A stretch of DNA of 6,346 nt from an uncultured Anaerolineae bacterium (GCA_937942115.1 CALDFY010000086.1:1-6346); one strand, 5' to 3'. Counted from the first letter of the stretch, positions 1 through 6,047 are shown. Made by a program: numbers and translations. The notes: generated by a model from the sequence alone, not told the origin.

Positions 1-1325
1 ATGATGTACTGACCCCGGTAGGCCAGCACGGCCTGCTCCAGCGAAAGCCGTTCCGCCAGGGCATTGGTAGCATATACCCGCCATCCCAGCCGGCGGATGG
101 CCCGCTCCAGCGCCGCCTCATCCACCTCCACCCTTATCCATACGGCTCGTTCCTGTCGGACGGTCGCTGGCCTTCCCCGGTAGGGCCGAACGGGCCGTTC
201 CCTCACTTCTTCTTCATAACTCAGGCGCAACAGCCCCTGGGCCTGGTGCTGCTCAACCAGCGCTTCTGCCGCCCGCCGCAGAGATTCCACCTCCGAGAAC
301 CGTTTCTTCCCCCGGCCTCTCTCATTCAGGGCAGCCAGCGCCCTTTGGGCCTTCGCCAGCCGGGCTCTCAATGCTTCTTCCGCAGATTGCGCAGCCTTCA
401 GCGACCGCAGCACCAACCGCCGTTCCGTCCAGCTGACGGTTTGACCATCCACCACCGCCGTCAGCCCCTCCAGCCGTTCGTACCCCTCGGCGATCTGTTC
501 CCGTTCGCCGTTCTCCTTTTCCCGATAGATGGGCGTCAAGTCCTGTTCCCCCGTCCAAACTGGGGTCAAATACGCTTCCAGGACCTCCGGTGGCAGCTGG
601 ATTTCCGAGAGGGGACACAGGTAGAAGTCGCCGCCGGCCTGGATAAAGGCGCGGGTCTCCAACGCCCCCATCTTGCAGTCTCCGATATACAACAACCCCC
701 GCCGCTCCAGCCCCTCCCGCACCTGGGTGATGGCCGGGATGTACAGCGGGTCGTCGGCTCGCTGTCCGGGCAGCACCGTTGTTGCCAGGGGCAAGCCCAT
801 CGGGTCCAGGGTGGAAAGCATCACCTTCACCTGAGGCAAGTCTGGCCGATGGTCTTTGCTGTGCCCAAACTGGAACAACCCGTCAGGGGTCACCGACCCA
901 TACCCGCTGGCAGTGGTGCTATCCAGCCGCACCCGTTGCGGGTTCAGCTCGTAGACGCGCAGCAAGTGTCCGTTCAGTGCCGCCTCAAACCTTTCCCAGG
1001 CAGCATCCTGGCCCAGAGCACTCAGCACGTCCGCCAGGCGGTCATCGCTGAAGTCCAGGGCGCGCACCTCCTGGCCGAGGCAACGGCTCAGCGTCTCCAG
1101 ACGCTTCTCCGCCCAAGATTGGACGTGGCTCAAGCGGTGATCGCCCTCCGAAAGAATATAGGCCAACCAGACGGTGGCCGTCCACCCCAGACTAAGGCCC
1201 TGCCAGTTGCCGTGGGTGGGGAAGTATTCGTCCAGCAGGGATGGTATCCCCATTTGCTCCATCTGGGCCAGCAGCAGGGGGATGTCATCCACCCGTTCAT
1301 TGGTCACTGTTGGTCTCTCACTCAT
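1..1325 (-). CDS. IS1634-type (IS4 superfamily) DDE transposase, C-terminus beyond window edge
   Basis: An uninterrupted minus-strand frame begins at ATG 1325 and is still open at the left edge, giving 441 residues. It is predicted to catalyse cut-and-paste transposition of its own insertion sequence. Residues 91-98 (DFSDDRLA) match the N-terminal DUF4277-like region of IS1634 transposases. The first catalytic Asp is D135 in LDSTTASGYGS, followed by the family motif FGHSKDHRPDLPQVKVML; the second is D216 in YIGDCKMGA. The visible end is LAYRGQYI, the start of the Y-R-E signature (Y436, R437), so the catalytic Glu should lie a few residues beyond the edge. A charged, Glu/Arg/Ala-rich stretch at about 310-370 resembles the helical insertion between the second Asp and the Glu. 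A GAGGT about a dozen bases upstream is a weak ribosome site. No stop or frameshift is seen, so the visible part looks intact. The family call is from remembered motifs; the subfamily is less certain. Confidence 0.9.
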   Translation of the reverse strand, partial: MSERPTVTNERVDDIPLLLAQMEQMGIPSLLDEYFPTHGNWQGLSLGWTATVWLAYILSEGDHRLSHVQSWAEKRLETLSRCLGQEVRALDFSDDRLADVLSALGQDAAWERFEAALNGHLLRVYELNPQRVRLDSTTASGYGSVTPDGLFQFGHSKDHRPDLPQVKVMLSTLDPMGLPLATTVLPGQRADDPLYIPAITQVREGLERRGLLYIGDCKMGALETRAFIQAGGDFYLCPLSEIQLPPEVLEAYLTPVWTGEQDLTPIYREKENGEREQIAEGYERLEGLTAVVDGQTVSWTERRLVLRSLKAAQSAEEALRARLAKAQRALAALNERGRGKKRFSEVESLRRAAEALVEQHQAQGLLRLSYEEEVRERPVRPYRGRPATVRQERAVWIRVEVDEAALERAIRRLGWRVYATNALAERLSLEQAVLAYRGQYI

Positions 1326-1380
1326 ACCGATAGTTTACCTCAATTCTCAAAACTGGCCTAAATTTGAGCGAACCATGGGT
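1326..1380. other. Upstream end region of the IS1634-type element, with short inverted repeat
   Basis: These bases precede the transposase start and are A/T-richer than the surroundings. They contain the inverted repeat CTCAAA (1346-1351) and TTTGAG (1363-1368), separated by 11 bases. The element's terminal inverted repeat probably lies here, but the other end is outside the window, so the exact boundary and any target duplication cannot be placed. Confidence 0.35.
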
Positions 1381-1456
1381 GCTGAATCTGCAATCCGCTG
1401 AATCTGCAATCTTGAATCTGCAATCTGCTGAATCTGCAATCTTGAATCTGCAATCT
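1381..1456. repeat. Tandem repeat of a 12-bp core with alternating 16/14-bp spacing
   Basis: The core TGAATCTGCAAT occurs five times without mismatch, starting at 1383, 1399, 1413, 1429 and 1443. Start-to-start distances are 16, 14, 16 and 14. The array is therefore best read as a partial 16-bp unit (1381-1396) followed by two identical 30-bp units (1397-1426 and 1427-1456). It ends four bases before the stop codon of the PH-domain gene and fills the gap to the insertion sequence. Similar short GATTGCA-type arrays occur between genes in several bacterial groups; the function here is unknown. Confidence 0.9.
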
Positions 1457-1459
1457 GCT

Positions 1460-2071
1460 CTACTTCAACCGGGCCAGTAACTCCTGCTTCTCCCGCTCAA
1501 ACTCTTCCTGGGTGATGACACCGCGCCGGCGCAGGTCGTCCAGGCGGGCCAGCAGGTCCGGCACGTCCTCAGGATGGGTCTCGGCGGGCCGCTCCGAATA
1601 TGCCGCTTTCTGGTCCATCATCGTGGTCTTGAACCGGATGGGGTGGGCGATGCGGCGGAAGATGTTGACGCCGATGTCGGCGCCGGTGATGATGCGGACG
1701 TCGCCGTAATCCAGCATCCGCCCCAGCACGCTCTGCTCCATCACCACGTCGTTGACCTTCTCCAGCGAGGAGTCGGAGACGTGTTTCTTATAGACCCCCC
1801 GGACCTCCATCACCCGCCGGTTGGTGACGATGTACTGCTCGTTGCGCCAGGTGATGAAGCGGGCCAGGAAATGGCCCAGGGGGATGAGGAGCAGCAGCAG
1901 ACCCAGCAGAGGGAAGGGAGGGGCGATGAGCGCGCCGCCCACAGAAAGGGCGATGATGACGATGGCGGCCCCCAGGTCTATCAGGATGACCGGGAGGAAG
2001 GAAACCCAGTGCGGCCGGGTGACGAATACGATGCGCTCATTCTGGGCCAGCAGTCGGTCTATGTAGCCCAT
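1460..2071 (-). CDS. Membrane protein with bacterial PH (bPH2, YdbS/DUF304-like) domain and C-terminal SHOCT motif
   Basis: The protein has 203 residues. Two hydrophobic segments (about 24-48 and 52-72) form a membrane hairpin. A bPH2 domain follows at about 76-152, containing EQYIVTNRRVMEVRGV, then SLEKVNDVVMEQSVLGRMLDYGDVRI, a pattern typical of YdbS/DUF304 proteins. The C-terminus (about 171-200) is a SHOCT motif, an amphipathic helix pair around LRRRGVITQEEFEREK. Bacterial PH domains of this type are cytoplasmic and SHOCT is thought to aid oligomerisation; the ligand is unknown. I chose ATG 2071 over the in-frame ATG at 2104 because AGGAG (2078-2082) lies six bases upstream of it, whereas 2104 lies inside a perfect hairpin and has no ribosome site. 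It is downstream of the SCP2-like gene on the same strand with a 73-base gap and is probably cotranscribed with it. Confidence 0.88.
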   Translation of the reverse strand: MGYIDRLLAQNERIVFVTRPHWVSFLPVILIDLGAAIVIIALSVGGALIAPPFPLLGLLLLLIPLGHFLARFITWRNEQYIVTNRRVMEVRGVYKKHVSDSSLEKVNDVVMEQSVLGRMLDYGDVRIITGADIGVNIFRRIAHPIRFKTTMMDQKAAYSERPAETHPEDVPDLLARLDDLRRRGVITQEEFEREKQELLARLK

Positions 2072-2077
2072 AGGTGA

Positions 2078-2082
2078 CTCCT
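2078..2082 (-). promoter_or_regulatory. Ribosome binding site fixing the PH/SHOCT gene start
   Basis: On the minus strand AGGAG is separated from ATG 2071 by six bases. This supports the shorter protein, which begins MGYIDRL. Confidence 0.75.
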
Positions 2083-2089
2083 GTAATTT

Positions 2090-2128
2090 GGACGTGCCGG
2101 GCACCTTTGGAAAGTGCCCGGCACGTCC
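2090..2128. repeat. Perfect 15-bp-stem palindrome between the SCP2-like and PH/SHOCT genes
   Basis: The left arm GGACGTGCCGGGCAC (2090-2104) is exactly complementary to 2114-2128, with a nine-base loop (2105-2113). It begins 16 bases after the SCP2-like stop and ends seven bases before the ribosome site of the next gene. Neither strand has a run of T after the stem, so it is not a standard intrinsic terminator. It may be a dispersed palindromic repeat, an mRNA processing or stabilising hairpin, or a partial terminator that lowers expression of the downstream gene. Confidence 0.85.
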
Positions 2129-2144
2129 ATTGCGCAGGGAGGGG

Positions 2145-2465
2145 TTACGTCAGGATACTCTGGAGCCGCATGGCCAGCCCCATGTCGCCGGTCACGCGGA
2201 TTTTGCCCTGCATGAACGCGCTGACCGGGTTCAACTGGCCGCTGGCCATAGCCACAAAGTCGGCTGCGTTCATAGAGAGGGTGACGTTCGGCGTAGCCGT
2301 CTGGCCTTCCTCCACTTTGGCCTTCCCCTCGCCGATGGTCAGGGTCCACTTGCCTCCTCCCTCCCCGGAGAGGTCAAAGAGGACCACTCCGCTGAACCCC
2401 GCCAGACGGGAGGGGTCCAACCCGGTAATCCGTTGAAAGACGTCCTGAACACTGGTGGCGGCCAT
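2145..2465 (-). CDS. SCP2 sterol-carrier-like domain protein
   Basis: The 106-residue protein is almost exactly one SCP2 domain, a small alpha/beta fold with a hydrophobic tunnel that binds lipids or other apolar ligands. Residues 5-20 form the first helix, followed by strands around SGVVLFDLSGEG and WTLTIGEGKAKVEEG. The diagnostic end is at about 60-106: TLSMNAADFVAMASGQLNPVSAF, then MQGKIRVTGDMGLAMRL. There is no signal peptide or membrane segment, so it should be cytoplasmic. The start is supported by AGGAGG seven bases upstream and a promoter just beyond. Stand-alone bacterial SCP2 proteins have mostly unknown ligands; sterol binding should not be assumed. It is the first gene of a likely two-gene unit with the PH/SHOCT membrane protein. 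Confidence 0.9.
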   Translation of the reverse strand: MAATSVQDVFQRITGLDPSRLAGFSGVVLFDLSGEGGGKWTLTIGEGKAKVEEGQTATPNVTLSMNAADFVAMASGQLNPVSAFMQGKIRVTGDMGLAMRLQSILT

Positions 2466-2510
2466 AGTCGTTCCTCCTGAAAGTGGTAGGATGAATCTGA
2501 TGCTACTGTG

Positions 2511-2538
2511 GTTGTATCACAAAACCGCCTGTTGTCAA
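2511..2538 (-). promoter_or_regulatory. Sigma-70-type promoter for the SCP2-like/PH-SHOCT unit
   Basis: On the minus strand a perfect TTGACA (-35, 2533-2538) is followed after 16 bases by TACAAC (-10, 2511-2516). TG precedes the -10 box with one base between, forming an extended -10. Transcription would start near 2504, about 38 bases before the ATG at 2465. Confidence 0.7.
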
Positions 2539-2560
2539 GTCCAGCCGCTCCTGATGGAGA

Positions 2561-2581
2561 GGCAACCCTCGCGGTGGCCCC
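2561..2581. repeat. 21-bp direct repeat, first copy (second at 2690-2710)
   Basis: GGCAACCCTCGCGGTGGCCC plus one further C occurs identically at 2561-2581 and 2690-2710, 129 bases apart. The second copy forms one hairpin of the structured repeat (copy A). The first stands just outside its conserved left end, suggesting that the repeat family is built from modules that recombine. Confidence 0.85.
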
Positions 2582-2582
2582 T

Positions 2583-2757
2583 GGGCGCTGACTGAAAGTC
2601 AGCCTCCCTGGGCCTCCGGCCGGAGGACGGCCTGCGCCGTCCTTTCAGGGAAGCGTCAACGCAGGTTGACGCCCGGCGCGAAGCGTAGGGGCAACCCTCG
2701 CGGTGGCCCCCAGGGGAGGCCGATTTCCAACCGGCGCCCAGGGCGGCGGAAGCGGGG
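2583..2757. repeat. Multi-hairpin dispersed repeat, copy A
   Basis: About 175 bases align with 6116-6312 in the same orientation, including an identical 35-base core (2657-2691 against 6213-6247). It is a chain of stem-loops: 2587-2603 (7-bp stem, loop GAA), 2624-2643 (8-bp stem AGGACGGC, loop CTGC), 2653-2672 (8-bp stem GCGTCAAC, loop GCAG), 2688-2710 (9-bp stem with one mismatch) and 2719-2735 (6-bp stem with one mismatch). TCCCTG near 2606 and CAGGGA near 2646 could close an outer helix. No coding frame here is conserved between the copies in a way that suggests a protein. It lies between two divergent promoters. Possible natures are a REP/MITE-like repeat or a structured RNA; the sequence cannot decide. 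Confidence 0.85.
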
Positions 2758-2796
2758 CAACCAAACCGGGCCTTCAATGGATGCATATGGGGCAGG

Positions 2797-2810
2797 GGCC
2801 AGCCCTGGCC
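2797..2810. repeat. Short palindrome
   Basis: GGCCAG and CTGGCC form a 6-bp stem with a two-base loop, between copy A and the C/G-rich hairpin. Nothing more can be said about its role. Confidence 0.4.
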
Positions 2811-2815
2811 GTATT

Positions 2816-2905
2816 CCTCACCCCTCCCCGCCGCCTTCGGCGGCACCCCCTCCCCTCTCCCGAACGAAGTTCGGGAGAGGGGAGGGGGCAGGGGGTAGGG
2901 TGAGG
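2816..2905. repeat. Long C-rich/G-rich hairpin element
   Basis: The centre is a perfect 20-bp stem: 2846-2865 pairs with 2869-2888 around the loop GAA. An outer arm, CCTCACCC (2816-2823), pairs with GGGTGAGG (2898-2905). A side hairpin, GCCGCC-TTC-GGCGGC, sits in the left arm at 2831-2844. One strand is almost all C and T and the other almost all G and A. No T-run follows on either strand, so it is not a classical terminator, although it lies just upstream of the plus-strand operon promoter. A left-half relative (13 identical bases) occurs at 6048-6060. Confidence 0.85.
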
Positions 2906-2938
2906 CGGTGACGACTCCTGTGCGGATATGGGGGTTCG

Positions 2939-2947
2939 TGGTATAAT
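2939..2947 (+). promoter_or_regulatory. Extended -10 promoter of the lipoprotein-VanW operon
   Basis: A perfect TATAAT (2942-2947) is preceded by TGG (2939-2941), giving an extended -10. No convincing TTGACA is present 16-18 bases upstream, so recognition would rest on the extended -10 or on an activator. The start would be near 2954, leaving a leader of about 36 bases before ATG 2990, with GGGAGGG as the ribosome site. Confidence 0.7.
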
Positions 2948-2989
2948 CTGCTTCGGTGTGAGCGGAGGCGACATCCCCGGGAGGGAACC

Positions 2990-3631
2990 ATGATATCCAG
3001 AAACCCGCGCCCGTTCCTGCTGGTGCTGGTCCTGATCCTGCTGACGGCCTGTCGGGGAACCTCGTCGGGCGTCCTCTTTTACGACCGCTTCGGCAACCCC
3101 GATAGTGGCTGGGGGAGCGAAAGCCGGGAGTCTTACGACCGGGGTTACCAGGAGGGGGAGTATTTCATAGAGGTCTACGATCCCGAATGGTTCGTCTGGG
3201 CCGGGCCGGGAAAGCGGTTCGGTGATGTGGAGGTCAGGGTGGATGCCCGCCGCGTCTCCGGATCAGGGGGCCATTTCGGCCTCATCTGCCGCTACCGGGC
3301 CCCCGCCAATTTCTACTACTTCGCCATCACCGACGACGGCTACTACGCCATCATGCGGGTTCGGGATAGCCACCCCAAGATTCTCAGCGGCGCGGGCTTC
3401 CTGCCCTCTCCCGACATCCCTGCCGGCGCGGCCGTCTACCGCCTCCGCGCCGTCTGCCAGGGAGAGCGCCTCCAGTTGTTCGTCAACGACCGGCTCATCG
3501 CCTCCGTCACCGATAAGACCTTCAGCCGGGGCGACGTGGGCCTGGGGGTCGGCTCCGGGCCGGAGGGCTCCATCCGCGTCCATTTTGATAATTTCAAGGT
3601 GACCGCGCCCGAGCCCGAGGAGGAGGAATGA
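2990..3631 (+). CDS. Secreted lipoprotein with LamG/3-keto-disaccharide-hydrolase-like jelly-roll domain (first paralog)
   Basis: The protein has 213 residues. It begins with a type II signal peptide: basic residues R4 and R7, a hydrophobic core at 8-18 and the lipobox LLTAC, so C21 should be lipidated after cleavage and anchor the protein outside the membrane. Residues about 28-207 form a beta-rich domain resembling concanavalin-A-like (LamG, DUF1080) folds. Features are an opening FYDRF, the strand pair FGLICRYRAPANFYYFAI followed by DDGYYAIMRV, and a closing block of LFVNDRLIASVTD, GDVGLGVGS and VHFDNFKVTAP. These folds often bind carbohydrate, but no catalytic residues are evident. It ends in an acidic tail, PEPEEEE. 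It is first in the operon, and its ATGA stop overlaps the next start. The ribosome site GGGAGGG lies a few bases upstream of ATG 2990. The lipoprotein call is strong, the domain call moderate and the function unknown. Confidence 0.88.
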   Translation: MISRNPRPFLLVLVLILLTACRGTSSGVLFYDRFGNPDSGWGSESRESYDRGYQEGEYFIEVYDPEWFVWAGPGKRFGDVEVRVDARRVSGSGGHFGLICRYRAPANFYYFAITDDGYYAIMRVRDSHPKILSGAGFLPSPDIPAGAAVYRLRAVCQGERLQLFVNDRLIASVTDKTFSRGDVGLGVGSGPEGSIRVHFDNFKVTAPEPEEEE

Positions 3632-4242
3632 CGAGAGGATTCGGAATCCTGGGTGTTCTCTGCCTGGCCCTCCTGCTGAGCGGATGCGGTCGGGGAGACG
3701 GTCTCCCCTGGGAGGAGGACTTCTCCGCCCCCGGCGCCTGGAAACTGGAGTCGGACGCCGCCGCCCGGGTGACGATGGAGGGGGGCGTCCTGCGCATCGC
3801 CATCGCGGCCCCTAACCAACTGGCCTGGGCCTCGGCGGGGAAAGACCTGCGGGATTTCCGCCTGACGGTGGAGGCCTCCCAGGTCGCCGGGCCCGATGAT
3901 AACGAGTACGGCGTCCTGGTGCGGATGCAGGACCCCCGGAATTTCTACGCCTTCTCCGTCAGCGGCGATGGCTATTTCCTGGTGAGCCGGTTCGTAGACG
4001 GCGTCCGTCAGCCCCTGGGGGCCGACTGGTCCCCCTCCGACGCCGTCCACCCCGGCACCGGTACCAACGTTCTGGAAGTCGTCGTCCAGGGGAACCGGTT
4101 GACGTTCATCGTCAACGACCGGCAACTGGCCCAGGTGGAGGACGACCGGTTCGTCCACGGCGATGTTGGCCTCTATGCGGGCAGTTTCTACGAAGGAGGA
4201 GTGGAGGTCCACTTTGACAACCTCCGGGTCACCGCTCCGTAG
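3628..4242 (+). CDS. Secreted lipoprotein with LamG-like jelly-roll domain (second paralog)
   Basis: The protein has 204 residues. Its signal peptide (R3, core 5-17) ends in the lipobox LLSGC, so C20 is the predicted lipidated residue. The mature part is clearly related to the preceding protein. EYGVLVRMQDPRNFYAFSV and SGDGYFLVSRF correspond to the first paralog's central strands. FIVNDRQLAQVED, GDVGLYAGS and VHFDNLRVTAP correspond to its C-terminal block, and both domains end at VTAP. The start ATG 3628 overlaps the previous stop as ATGA, implying translational coupling; GAGGAGG just upstream lies within the end of gene one. The pair most likely arose by tandem duplication followed by strong divergence. 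No catalytic motif is visible. Carbohydrate or cell-wall binding is an inference from the fold and from the neighbouring VanW gene. Confidence 0.88.
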   Translation: MTRGFGILGVLCLALLLSGCGRGDGLPWEEDFSAPGAWKLESDAAARVTMEGGVLRIAIAAPNQLAWASAGKDLRDFRLTVEASQVAGPDDNEYGVLVRMQDPRNFYAFSVSGDGYFLVSRFVDGVRQPLGADWSPSDAVHPGTGTNVLEVVVQGNRLTFIVNDRQLAQVEDDRFVHGDVGLYAGSFYEGGVEVHFDNLRVTAP

Positions 4243-4275
4243 GCCGGAGGATGAGGACTGGGCCGCAGGCCATCT

Positions 4276-4282
4276 GGAGGGG
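4276..4282 (+). promoter_or_regulatory. Ribosome binding site supporting a GTG start for the VanW gene
   Basis: GGAGGGG is followed after six bases by GTG 4289. This is the only well-spaced site near the beginning of this frame; ATG 4163, far inside the previous gene, lacks one. Confidence 0.55.
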
Positions 4283-4288
4283 CTGGCG

Positions 4289-6034
4289 GTGTTCCTGGTC
4301 GCTCTGCTGGCCTTCTTGGGCGCTTTCGGCCTGGTACTGGCCTACGAGGCCTGGTGCGCCGACCGTATCTACCCCGGTGTGTGGGTGGGGGAAGTCCCGG
4401 TGGGCGGATTGCGGCCGGAGGAGGCGGCCCGACGGCTCCGGGAGCGCCTGACCGTCCCCCCCATCCGTCTGGTTGGCCCGGGGCAGGTCTGGGACGCCCC
4501 CGCCGCCGACATCGGCCTGCAACTGCTGGCGGATGCTACCGCACGCGCCGCCTTCCAGGTGGGGCGGGGCCCGGAGGACGGCCCCGTCACCCACCTCCTG
4601 CTCCTCATCAAGGGCCGCTCTGTCTCCCCGATATTCTCCTTTGACGAATCGGCGGCCCGCCTCTACCTGCAGGCGCTGGCGAAGGGGATAGACGTTCCGC
4701 CGGAGGACGCCACCTTCACCCTCCAGGGGCTGATTCCGGTCTCCACCCCGGCCCGCCCCGGCCGCATGCTGGATGTGGAGAGGGCGCTGGCGGACCTCCG
4801 CCGGTCCCTCCAGAACCCCGGGGGGGCTCAGGTGGAACTGGTCATCCGGGAGGTCCCGCCGCAAGTGACCGACGCGGAGGCCGCGCGCGTCCGGGCGGAG
4901 GCCCTGCTCTCCGCGCCGTTCACCCTGCTCCTCCCCGACCCCCGCCAGGGCGACCCCGGCCCCTGGCTGCTGGCGCCGGAACGGCTGGCCGGTATGCTCA
5001 CCACCACCGTCCAGGGCGGCCATTTCGCCATCACCCTGGACCGGGAAGCGCTCCGGGCAGTTCTGGAGGAGATCGCTCCCTCTCTGGCGATAGAACCGGT
5101 GGACGCCCGGTTTCACTTTGACCGGCGGACGGGCGGACTGGTGCCCATCTCCCCCTCGTCGCCCGGACGGGCGCTGGACGTGGAGGCCAGCATAGAGAAC
5201 ATTCTGGCCGCCGTCGCCGCTGGTCAGCATACGGCGCCCCTCGCGGTGCGCGCCGTCCCGCCCCGCTACCCCGATACCGCCACGGCGGAGGAACTGGGCA
5301 TCCGGGAACTGGTCGCCGAGGGGGACTCGTATTTTATCGGTTCCCCCTCCGGCCGGGACCACAACATCCGTCTGGCGGCCAGCAAGTTTGACGGGTTGGT
5401 CATTGCGCCGGGCGAAACCTTTTCCTTTAACCGCTACCTGGGGGAAGTGAGCGCAGAGGCCGGGTATGACGAGGCCTATGTCACGATGGGGGAGCAGTTA
5501 GCCATAGAGGTCGGCGGGGGGATCTGTCAGGTCTCCACCACCGTGTTTCGGGCCGCGCTGCGCGGGGGGTATCCCATCGTGGAGCGCTGGGCCCATTACC
5601 ACCGGGTCGGCTACTACGAACTGCGTGGCCACGGTCCGGGGCTGGACGCCACCATCTACGCGCCCCTGGTGGACTTCAAGTTTGTCAACGACCGCCCGAC
5701 CGCGCTGCTGATAGAGACGGAGGTGGAGGAGGCCAACCACCGGCTGATTTTCCGGTTCTACTCCACCGATGACGGACGGCGCGTGGAGATCCGGGGCCCC
5801 GTCATCACGGATGAGAGGGAGCCAGGCCCGCCCATCTACCAACTGGATGAGAAACTCCCGCCGGGGACGGTAGTGGAGTGGCAGAAGGCGCAGAAGGGGT
5901 TCACGGCGACGGTGGAGCGGTGGGTGTACGATGCGGCGGGGAATCTGCTCTACCACGATGTCATTGTCAGCAAGTACGCGCCGCGCCGGGCGGCCTACCA
6001 CTACGGCCCCGGCTATCAACCGCCGGAGGGATGA
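4289..6034 (+). CDS. VanW family protein with two YoaR-like putative peptidoglycan-binding domains
   Basis: From GTG 4289 the protein has 581 residues. A transmembrane or signal segment spans about 2-20, followed by the outside region RIYPGVWVGEVPVGGL typical of YoaR/VanW proteins. Two PG_binding_4-like repeats lie at about 113-194 and 236-325, each ending in a PGR-LDVE segment. The VanW domain spans about 353-490, with NIRLAASKFDG, GETFSFN, GGGICQVSTTVF (409-420), ERWAHYH and LDATIY. The C-terminal 60 residues (FTATVERWVYDAAGNLLYHD) resemble the G5-like tail often seen after VanW. VanW occurs in some vancomycin-resistance clusters but its activity is unknown; no van resistance genes are present, so this is a general envelope protein. 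The frame also opens at ATG 4163, which would overlap gene five by 80 bases without a ribosome site. The gap from the previous stop is 46 bases, consistent with one operon. Confidence 0.88.
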   Translation: MFLVALLAFLGAFGLVLAYEAWCADRIYPGVWVGEVPVGGLRPEEAARRLRERLTVPPIRLVGPGQVWDAPAADIGLQLLADATARAAFQVGRGPEDGPVTHLLLLIKGRSVSPIFSFDESAARLYLQALAKGIDVPPEDATFTLQGLIPVSTPARPGRMLDVERALADLRRSLQNPGGAQVELVIREVPPQVTDAEAARVRAEALLSAPFTLLLPDPRQGDPGPWLLAPERLAGMLTTTVQGGHFAITLDREALRAVLEEIAPSLAIEPVDARFHFDRRTGGLVPISPSSPGRALDVEASIENILAAVAAGQHTAPLAVRAVPPRYPDTATAEELGIRELVAEGDSYFIGSPSGRDHNIRLAASKFDGLVIAPGETFSFNRYLGEVSAEAGYDEAYVTMGEQLAIEVGGGICQVSTTVFRAALRGGYPIVERWAHYHRVGYYELRGHGPGLDATIYAPLVDFKFVNDRPTALLIETEVEEANHRLIFRFYSTDDGRRVEIRGPVITDEREPGPPIYQLDEKLPPGTVVEWQKAQKGFTATVERWVYDAAGNLLYHDVIVSKYAPRRAAYHYGPGYQPPEG

Positions 6035-6047
6035 GTGGCATATGTTT

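Noticed and set aside
246..1361. Long plus-strand open frame of 371 codons
   Set aside because: It is the antisense shadow of the transposase. Its Pro/Gln/Arg-rich product has no recognisable domain, whereas the minus strand reads as a clear DDE transposase.
2583..2757. CRISPR array
   Set aside because: There is no regular repeat-spacer alternation and no cas gene; the repeats are palindromic modules of differing sequence.
2816..2905. Intrinsic terminator
   Set aside because: The stem is strong, but no T-run follows on either strand, and no gene ends close by.
2666..2911. Short open frames across the repeat-rich gap (2535-2974, both strands)
   Set aside because: They are translations of hairpin repeats, low in complexity, and are not preserved as a frame in copy B.
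3436..4212. Minus-strand open frame of 258 codons opposite the lipoproteins
   Set aside because: It spans the junction of two well-supported lipoprotein genes and has no signal, domain or ribosome site.
4229..5362. Long minus-strand open frame of 377 codons opposite the VanW gene
   Set aside because: The composition is Gly/Arg/Gln-rich with no family resemblance. It arises from GC-rich codon bias; the plus strand encodes a clear VanW protein.
4289..6034. Vancomycin-resistance cluster because of VanW
   Set aside because: There is no ligase, dehydrogenase, dipeptidase or two-component genes; VanW domains are common in unrelated envelope proteins.
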